Source of the DNA: JAVBRU01 sp031547595
Lineage (GTDB): Bacteria > Bacillota > Clostridia > Christensenellales > Aristaeellaceae
Assembly: GCA_031547595.1 (NCBI GenBank)
Contig: JAVBRU010000015.1
Coordinates: forward strand, 1-22,215
Direction: 5' to 3'
DNA length: 22,215 nt
The stretch's first letter is position 1, and every line of letters starts with the position of its first letter. The notes beneath the pieces are model-generated. The model saw only the letters and a list, made by a program, of their open reading frames with translations. It was not told the origin of the DNA and ran no database searches. The translations under genes and the position numbers were made by a program. Shown here piece after piece: positions 16,673 through 22,215 of this stretch.

Positions 16673-18093
16673 CAAATGCCCCTCCCCATCTGCACGTCGT
16701 CCGCCCACTGATCGGCCTTTTTCTTGAGCAGGCTCATTAGCTTCAGCACCACAAAGCACGCCACCACGATCACCGCCACCACCACAAAGAAGTGCTCGCG
16801 GAAAAGCTCGTGACGGTATTCTGAAAACGCCTCGGAATAGCCCTCCTTATCATCTGCCAGGTAGTAAGAGCGCATCGCACCCTCCCAATTCTCCTGCTTG
16901 CCAAGGAGCTTGCCAACGCCCTGATGCGCCAGCGCATAGTTGCTGTCGATGGTCAGCGCCTGCTGCCAGTAGGTCATGGCCTCAAGGTAACGGCCCTCGC
17001 CGTGCAGCGTGACAGCCTGATGGATGAGTTGGATGAAGTGCGTGGGCTTAAAAATCGTGATCGCGCCAGTGGAATAATCCAGCACGTAGAGGTTGCCCTC
17101 GCTGTCCGCATCAATGCTGATGGGAATCTGGAACAGGCCCTGGATGGTGCCGATGCCGCCAAAGCAGCACAGCAGGTTGCCCTCCTGGTCATATTGATAG
17201 ATCAGACCCGTACCGCGGTCGCACACGGTAATAATGCCATTGGCCTCCACCGTCACGTCCGAAAAAGTGGGCGTCAGCGGCTTTTTATCCTTGCCAATCA
17301 GCGTGAAGCCGTATTTCTCGGTGGGATAGGTGTTGTTGCCCACGGAGTTGAGCTTGCGAATCTGCGCAGTATCCTTGTTGGAAAGGATGCCGTAGATCAT
17401 GTTATCCGCGCCGATGAAGAAGTTGGAATAGCTGGCAGGCTCCTGCTTCACGGTGCGCTCCACTTGCGATTTGCTGCCGAACATGCGGATCAGGAAACGG
17501 GAGAGCGAGAAACCCACTTCGTCCGCGCCCAGGTACCCGCGGAAGTTGTTGCCCTCGTCCAGTGCGATGAGGTTTGCGCCCTTGAGCGCGTAGATATAGC
17601 CGGTGCCCGCCACAAAGATTTTCTGGATGTCGAATGTGAAATTGTTCTCCAGCAGCGACGAATCGGGCTTCACATACACCTTGCGGTCAGTGCGGTCTGC
17701 GTTCAGCGTAGCGATGCGCAGGTTGCCGGTATCCGCCACCCACAGGCTCATATCGGTATGCACATACACGCCCTTGGGCTTGTTGAAGTTCTTGCCCGCG
17801 GCGGATGTGATGATCTCCAGCACCTGGCCGTCCTTATCCATCTTCAGCACACGGTTGTTCTCGGTATCCGCCACATAGATCAGATCGTCTGGGCCGATAA
17901 AAAGATCCTCCGGGTGGTTCATAAACCCTGCATCGCCCAGGTTCTTGATGGTGCCATACACCTCATAAGTGGTGGGCACGGGGATAAAATTCTCTTCCTC
18001 ATCCGCCACAAACGCATCCATATCCACAATGGCGAGTGCGCTGGTGGGAAGCACTATCAGGAAAATCAATGTAAACGCGAGCAGTTTCTTCAT
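16672..18093 (-). CDS. Exported NHL-repeat beta-propeller / TPR protein with C-terminal membrane anchor
   Basis: A 473-residue protein with a Sec signal peptide (MKKLLAFTLIFLIVLPTSALA). Residues about 43-350 form an NHL-type propeller; repeats read as a Pro-Asp/Gly-containing turn followed by IYVADTENNRVLKMDKDGQV (72-91), LWVADTGNLRIATL (117-130), IITVCDRGTGLIYQYDQEG (287-305) and LYVLDYSTGAITIF (335-348). Two TPR-like helical pairs follow (354-425; ALTIDSNYALAHQGVGKLL is a typical TPR core). A single membrane helix (434-453) and a short basic tail end it. The propeller and TPRs should face outside the membrane. Such domains bind proteins or glycans, so a scaffold or sensor for the transporter is plausible but unproven. 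The start is supported by AAGGGGG upstream of the ATG. Confidence 0.85.
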   Translation of the reverse strand: MKKLLAFTLIFLIVLPTSALAIVDMDAFVADEEENFIPVPTTYEVYGTIKNLGDAGFMNHPEDLFIGPDDLIYVADTENNRVLKMDKDGQVLEIITSAAGKNFNKPKGVYVHTDMSLWVADTGNLRIATLNADRTDRKVYVKPDSSLLENNFTFDIQKIFVAGTGYIYALKGANLIALDEGNNFRGYLGADEVGFSLSRFLIRMFGSKSQVERTVKQEPASYSNFFIGADNMIYGILSNKDTAQIRKLNSVGNNTYPTEKYGFTLIGKDKKPLTPTFSDVTVEANGIITVCDRGTGLIYQYDQEGNLLCCFGGIGTIQGLFQIPISIDADSEGNLYVLDYSTGAITIFKPTHFIQLIHQAVTLHGEGRYLEAMTYWQQALTIDSNYALAHQGVGKLLGKQENWEGAMRSYYLADDKEGYSEAFSEYRHELFREHFFVVVAVIVVACFVVLKLMSLLKKKADQWADDVQMGRGI

Positions 18094-18265
18094 GTTGTTC
18101 CCCCTTAGATGCGTATCATTGACTAAAATGTCGAAAAGATCGCGAAGAATTTTTGCCCCTCGCTAAGTTGAGGGAACGCAGCGTAGCAGCGCTACGCTAA
18201 GTGGACGAAACGACGCGAGGGACGAAAAGGCAAGCGAGATTGAGATATTTTAGGCAGTGATAGCA
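18094..18265 (-). repeat. 172-bp intergenic region with an imperfect palindrome
   Basis: Between the first transporter module and the NHL-TPR gene no ORF is supported. The core 18155-18223 folds: outer arms 18155-18163 and 18215-18223 pair over nine bases (one G-U on the minus strand), and inner arms 18180-18187 (AGCGTAGC) and 18191-18198 (GCTACGCT) pair perfectly over eight. CCCTC at 18157-18161 can alternatively pair with GAGGG at 18170-18174. CGCTAAGT occurs twice (18161-18168, 18195-18202), as does GGACGAAA (18203-18210, 18220-18227). There is no T-run on either side, so it is not a classical terminator. It could be a dispersed palindromic repeat, an RNA processing site or a partial attenuator. 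Confidence 0.55.
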
Positions 18266-19147
18266 TCAAGCCTTGATGCCGGAGAAGGACATGGTTTCCA
18301 TGACCTTGCCGCGCATGATGGCAAACACCAGCACAGAGGGCAGTGTGGTGAGGAACGTAGCCGCGCCAACCGTGCCATAGCGCGCCACCACGCCCGCGCC
18401 GCCGCCCAGCGTCTGCAGCGCCAGGGGCAGGGTCTTGAGGGCGTTGCTGCTGATGAAGATCAGGGGCGAGAAATAATCGTTCCAGTTTTCCACAAAGGAG
18501 AATACCGCCAGCGTGGTCCACGCCGGGCGCAGCAGCGGCATAGCGATCGTCCAAAACACATGGAACTCCTTCGCGCCGTCAATGCGCGCGGCCTCGAGGA
18601 TGGAATCTGGCAGCTGCTCGCAAAACTGCTTGACCAGAAAGAAGTTATACGCCACGGCGATCTTGGGGATGATCAGCGCAAAGTAGCTGTTGACCAGCCC
18701 CAGCTTGTTGACCACCAGATAGTTGGGTATCTGCGTGACGTGCTTGGAAAACATCAGCGCAGCCAGCACCACCGCAAAGATGGCATTGGCACCAGCAGGC
18801 TTGTGCTTCACCAGGCCAAACGCGCCCATGCAGCTGACAATCACACTGAGCACAACGGTAGTGACGGTAGTGAACAAGGAGTTGAAGATATACCGGGTAA
18901 AGGGCACGGTGGAGGACGAAAGGGACGTCAAGAGATCGGAAAAGTTTCGCAGCGTGGGGTTTTTGACGACCAGCCGCGGCGGATACACAAACAGTTCCTC
19001 CAGCGGCATCAGCGCGCGGCACACCATCACAAACAACGGCATTGCGGAGATGACCACCATCGCCGCCAGCAGCACATACAGCATCAAGCGGGAAAAGGAG
19101 GGCTTATGAAACCGGAATTTTCTTTTCATAGGTCTTGCAGCAATCAT
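18266..19147 (-). CDS. Carbohydrate ABC transporter permease (MalG-like)
   Basis: A 293-residue permease with a basic N-terminus (MKRKFRFHK from residue 7), about six membrane segments (first near 21-43) and the EAA loop LEAARIDGAKEFHVFWTIAMPLL, about 184-206. WNDYFSPLIF after the loop is typical of the MalG branch of CUT1 importers. The first ATG is preferred because GGAGGA lies eight to nine bases upstream. It forms the translocation pore with the permease encoded just upstream (17-nt gap) and receives substrate from the large binding protein encoded first. It is the last gene before the structured 172-bp gap, so it may end a sub-operon. Confidence 0.93.
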   Translation of the reverse strand: MIAARPMKRKFRFHKPSFSRLMLYVLLAAMVVISAMPLFVMVCRALMPLEELFVYPPRLVVKNPTLRNFSDLLTSLSSSTVPFTRYIFNSLFTTVTTVVLSVIVSCMGAFGLVKHKPAGANAIFAVVLAALMFSKHVTQIPNYLVVNKLGLVNSYFALIIPKIAVAYNFFLVKQFCEQLPDSILEAARIDGAKEFHVFWTIAMPLLRPAWTTLAVFSFVENWNDYFSPLIFISSNALKTLPLALQTLGGGAGVVARYGTVGAATFLTTLPSVLVFAIMRGKVMETMSFSGIKA

Positions 19148-19164
19148 CCAGTTTATCCTCCTTT

Positions 19165-20100
19165 TTATGTGTTATCCTTGAACAAGCGCATGCACACCCG
19201 CCCCAGCGTGAATGTGAGGGCAAAGAGCACCATGGCAATGGCTGATGCATAGCCCATGTTGAAACGGGTGAACGCGTAATCGTACAAATGCGCCACGATG
19301 GTATGTCCGGCATAGTTGGGGCTTGGCATACCCGCCACGGCGGTCGCCACATCAAACACCGCAAACGCGCCCACGATGGCGTTGATCGCGCCAAAGAGCA
19401 TCTGAGGCTTCATCATGGGGATGGTGATAAACCGAAGCTCCTGAAACTTGCTTTTGATGCCGTCCACACGCCCGGCTTCATAGAGCGCAGGGTCCATGTT
19501 CTGAAAGCCTGCCAGGAATGCCAGGAAGCCTGTGCCCATGCTCATCCACACGGAAATAATCATCACAACCGGCATGATGTACATGGCGTCCTTCGTCCAG
19601 AGGATGGGCTCCATGATGGCGCCCCATTTGAGCAGCAGGTGGTTGATATAGCCGTACCGGTCGCCGGAAAACAGAATCATCCAGATGTTGGCCATGGCCA
19701 CGCCGCTGGTGAGCGCCGGGGCATAGAACATCAGCGAGAAGAACCCTCTGCCCTTTTTGACCAGCGTGATCAGCCACGCCATCATAAAGGAGGCCAGATA
19801 CCCGATGGGGCCTGTGATGACGGCAAACGTCAACGTGTTTTGCAGCGAGATCAGGAATACGTCGTCATCCAGGATCAGCTGTGCATAGTTTCGAAGGCCC
19901 ACAAACTGCGCCGGCTGAATCATGTTGTAGTTGGTGAGGCTGTAATACATGGCGACTGCCACTGGCACGAATACAAACACCACAAACAGCAGCAGGAACG
20001 GCAGCAGGAACGCATAGCCTGTGGCGTTTTTTTGCAGCCATTGCTTGGCAGTCATTTTGCTGCTGTTTCTTTTCAGCACAGCGGCACGGCTTCCTTCCAT
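19165..20100 (-). CDS. Sugar ABC transporter permease (MalF-like)
   Basis: A 311-residue permease with about six membrane segments (first near 29-54) and the EAA loop YEAGRVDGIKSKFQELRFITIP, about 207-228. The PFLLLFVVFVFVPVAVAMYYSL start and the FVGLRNY segment (66-72) are typical of the MalF/LacF branch of CUT1 systems. It follows the large binding protein by 12 nt, and AAGGAGGGG precedes the ATG, partly overlapping the upstream TAA. Sugar specificity is set by the binding protein and cannot be read here. Confidence 0.93.
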   Translation of the reverse strand: MEGSRAAVLKRNSSKMTAKQWLQKNATGYAFLLPFLLLFVVFVFVPVAVAMYYSLTNYNMIQPAQFVGLRNYAQLILDDDVFLISLQNTLTFAVITGPIGYLASFMMAWLITLVKKGRGFFSLMFYAPALTSGVAMANIWMILFSGDRYGYINHLLLKWGAIMEPILWTKDAMYIMPVVMIISVWMSMGTGFLAFLAGFQNMDPALYEAGRVDGIKSKFQELRFITIPMMKPQMLFGAINAIVGAFAVFDVATAVAGMPSPNYAGHTIVAHLYDYAFTRFNMGYASAIAMVLFALTFTLGRVCMRLFKDNT

Positions 20101-20112
20101 ATGCGCCCCTCC

Positions 20113-22215
20113 TTATTCCAGCCCGAATTCCAGGCGTTTATTGGTCAGCTCTTTATTAATGTCCTTCACGGCCTTTTCCAGCGAGTCGCGCGCGCTTTCG
20201 TTGTTTACGCACACGCGGTTCCAGGCGTTGATGATGTGGCGGCCGGTGAAGTAGCCGCCGGGCACGATGGGCTGCTCCTGCGCCACTTCCATTTGCGCCT
20301 TGATGACCTGCGCATGCCGTGCATCCCAGGGCAGCGAATAAAAGGCATTCACATTGGCGGTGTTCCAGCGCGCGCCGGTGCCCAGGATGGCCTCCAGCTC
20401 CCGCCCATAGCGGGTCTGGACGTCTTCGCTCATCCACCATTTGAGAAACTCCCACGCGGCATCCTGCTTTTTCGATTGAGAGAGGATGATGTTGGCAGTG
20501 GCTGCCGTGGTGCCCACCGCGTGGCTGACTGTGCCGTCTGCCTGCTTGGTGCCGGGCACCGGGGCAATGCTCCAGCGGCCGTACAACTCAGGCGCGGAGG
20601 TGAGCAGCTGCATATACGTATAGAAGGTGCCGATGCCAAGGGGCATCGTGCCGGTGCGAAGGCGGGTGAAGAAGTTGCTCTCCGCATCGATGCCATAGTT
20701 GGCATACATGTCTGTCCAGAACTTGAACGCCTTATAGGCTTCCGGCGTATCCAGGCCGCTGGTGGCACCGTCGTCCTTGTAGAATTCCGCGCCCATCTGG
20801 AGCAGCAGCATCGTGAAACCGCGCAGTGCATCGGACGAGTTGGAAGACACGGAGGTGTTCACAGGCAAAGAAAAGCTCATGTTGTTTTCGTTCAGGCGGG
20901 GCAATACCTTCTGGTACAGGTCTTCCCAGGTTTCGGGCAGCTCCAGCTCAAGCTCTGTCAGCACATCCTGCCGGTAGATCATCACGGCAAAATCCATGGT
21001 TTCGGGCAGGGCATACACGCCGCCATTATAGCTGTAGGGGATCATGCTGCTTTCGTAAAACTGCGAAGCCACTTTTTCATAATCCGAAAACTTGGTCAAA
21101 TCCACCGCCGCCTCGCGGAAGGCAAACTCGCCGGGCAGGTGGTACTCCACGCTCAGCGCCACATCGGGCGCGGTGCCGCTGGTCACAGACAGCATCAGCG
21201 TGTTGACATTGCCGGAGGACAATTGATTGGACGGCAGCACATGCAGGTTGATCACAATGCCTGTGCGCGGCGTGAAATCCTCATCGGCCAGTTCTTTTAA
21301 GATTTCGCCCCACTCGGTACCCCTTGCGATCCACACGTTCAGCACCGTATACTCTGTGTTGTCGTTATCCACAATCAGGCCCACGCTGTCGTAATCCTTG
21401 GTGAAGGAGGCCATAAAGTTTTCGCCGGTCACAGCCAGCCGCTCAAAGAAATTAGAGGTATCCACCTTCACGGCGGTTTCCGGCGCGGTCAGCACAATAT
21501 AGTCCACCGCCAGCGGGCACTTCTCTATAGAAGAAATATAGGTGCCAAGGCTGCTTTGTGCGTTGTTCAAATCACCGAGGGCCTTGGGAATCCTGTCCAC
21601 ATCCTCGGCAAAGGCGTTCAGTTGATCGATGATCTGGCGGTAGTTGTTCTCCATGGAGGTCGTCTCGTTAGAAATGGCTTTGAGCAGGTCTGCGCATTCC
21701 ATCAGCCGCCCGGAAAGATAGGTCAGCTGGCCGCTCAGCTCCGGCATGGCGCGGTACAAATCATATTCGTAGTTATAGTCCGGCTCTGTGCCGGTGATCT
21801 TGGTGATTTCGCGCTGCACAGCGCCCAGGTAGCGCACATCCTCTTCGGTGCGGGTCATGATCTCGCCAATGGGGCCAAGCTTCACGGTAGCCGTCAGGGT
21901 ATGGGTGCCCGCCGTCAGATAAAACGCGTAGGGCGAACCATTTGCATCGTGCAGCGTTTCGCCATACCAGGAATTGCTGTAAGGGAAGGAATACAGCCGC
22001 AGCTCGTCAAAGGGAATTTCGCCGTCGATCATGATCTGGCGGTAGGAGGGCATGCCGGCATCGCTATTTTGTGCCACTTTCATATGGATGGCGTACAGGC
22101 CGGTTTCCGGCACTTCGAACGCCCACGTCACACTCGCGTTGCCAAGGCGCCACCGCCAGCCGCCCACCACGTTCAGCACGCGCACCGCGCCGGAGCGGGG
22201 CTCTGTCTTCGGGTC
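20113..22215 (-). CDS. Large multidomain solute-binding protein, 5' end outside the window
   Basis: The frame is open to the right edge (first readable codon GAC at 22215-22213), so the N-terminus is missing; 700 residues are seen. The methionine shown by simple ORF calling near 22185 is an internal GTG valine. Residues about 20-118 look like a jelly-roll carbohydrate-binding-type domain: WAFEVPETGLYAIHMKV, FPYSNSWYGETL, PYAFYLTAGTHTLTATVKLG. Residues about 120-235 are helical and polar, possibly a stalk or coiled coil. From about 288 onward comes a type 1 solute-binding domain (VLNVWIARGTEWGEILKELA, SGTAPDVAL, VYALPETMDFAVMIYRQDVL, ETWEDLYQKV, WEFLKWWMSEDVQTRYG). It feeds the two permeases that follow. 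A glycan ligand is inferred from context; lipidation cannot be judged. Confidence 0.85.
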   Translation of the reverse strand, partial: DPKTEPRSGAVRVLNVVGGWRWRLGNASVTWAFEVPETGLYAIHMKVAQNSDAGMPSYRQIMIDGEIPFDELRLYSFPYSNSWYGETLHDANGSPYAFYLTAGTHTLTATVKLGPIGEIMTRTEEDVRYLGAVQREITKITGTEPDYNYEYDLYRAMPELSGQLTYLSGRLMECADLLKAISNETTSMENNYRQIIDQLNAFAEDVDRIPKALGDLNNAQSSLGTYISSIEKCPLAVDYIVLTAPETAVKVDTSNFFERLAVTGENFMASFTKDYDSVGLIVDNDNTEYTVLNVWIARGTEWGEILKELADEDFTPRTGIVINLHVLPSNQLSSGNVNTLMLSVTSGTAPDVALSVEYHLPGEFAFREAAVDLTKFSDYEKVASQFYESSMIPYSYNGGVYALPETMDFAVMIYRQDVLTELELELPETWEDLYQKVLPRLNENNMSFSLPVNTSVSSNSSDALRGFTMLLLQMGAEFYKDDGATSGLDTPEAYKAFKFWTDMYANYGIDAESNFFTRLRTGTMPLGIGTFYTYMQLLTSAPELYGRWSIAPVPGTKQADGTVSHAVGTTAATANIILSQSKKQDAAWEFLKWWMSEDVQTRYGRELEAILGTGARWNTANVNAFYSLPWDARHAQVIKAQMEVAQEQPIVPGGYFTGRHIINAWNRVCVNNESARDSLEKAVKDINKELTNKRLEFGLE

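Noticed and set aside
16673..16759. N-terminal extension of the Yip1 protein to 16759
   Set aside because: The extra 29 residues overlap the NHL-TPR gene and are unlike a Yip1 start; the ATG at 16672 has a strong ribosome site.
19288..21300. 670-codon plus-strand open frame
   Set aside because: It is antisense to a permease and the large binding protein, rich in His, Arg and Gln, with no recognisable domain or ribosome binding site.
1..22215. CRISPR arrays, tRNA or rRNA genes, insertion sequences, phage genes
   Set aside because: No regularly spaced repeats, cloverleaf sequences, transposase-like or phage-like proteins were seen on either strand.

Overview
The window looks like one strand of a plant-polysaccharide (pectin) utilisation locus from a gut-type, moderately G+C-rich Firmicute, probably a Clostridia/Christensenellales-like lineage. 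The evidence is binding-protein-dependent ABC importers of the LplA/YtcQ type, strong AGGAGG-type ribosome binding sites, DUF5696 and Yip1 proteins, and signal peptides typical of that group. The taxonomic placement is inference; no rRNA or housekeeping gene is present. Every gene is on the minus strand, so transcription runs from the right edge to the left edge.

Right part (22215 to 18266): the C-terminal 700 residues of a large, multidomain solute-binding protein (its start lies beyond the window) and two MalF/MalG-type permeases. A 172-bp gap holding an imperfect palindrome follows.

Middle part (18093 to 10418): an extracytoplasmic NHL-propeller/TPR protein with a C-terminal membrane anchor, a Yip1-family membrane protein, and a secreted DUF5696 protein. 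Then come a second permease pair and a second solute-binding protein. The genes overlap or nearly abut, so they form one transcriptional unit. It ends in an intrinsic terminator (13-bp stem, GCAA loop) at 10373-10402.

Left part (10350 to 8): a recognisable promoter (TATAAT, 18-bp spacer) sits between the two arms of a nearly perfect 21-bp inverted repeat, a likely operator. It drives an inducible-looking operon: a solute-binding lipoprotein, GH28 polygalacturonase-like, GH95 fucosidase/galactosidase-like, a GDSL/SGNH esterase, a pectinesterase fused to an SGNH esterase, a GH43, and a beta-lactamase-fold serine hydrolase. It ends in a T-run terminator at 8-34.

Proposed logic: binding proteins and permeases import methylated, acetylated and side-chain-decorated pectic oligosaccharides. 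None of the seven enzymes has a signal peptide, so they would de-esterify and trim the oligosaccharides in the cytoplasm. No transport ATPase, regulator, polysaccharide lyase, GH105 or uronate-catabolism gene is in the window, so these must lie elsewhere. The least understood part is the NHL-TPR / Yip1 / DUF5696 envelope trio placed between two ABC transporters.
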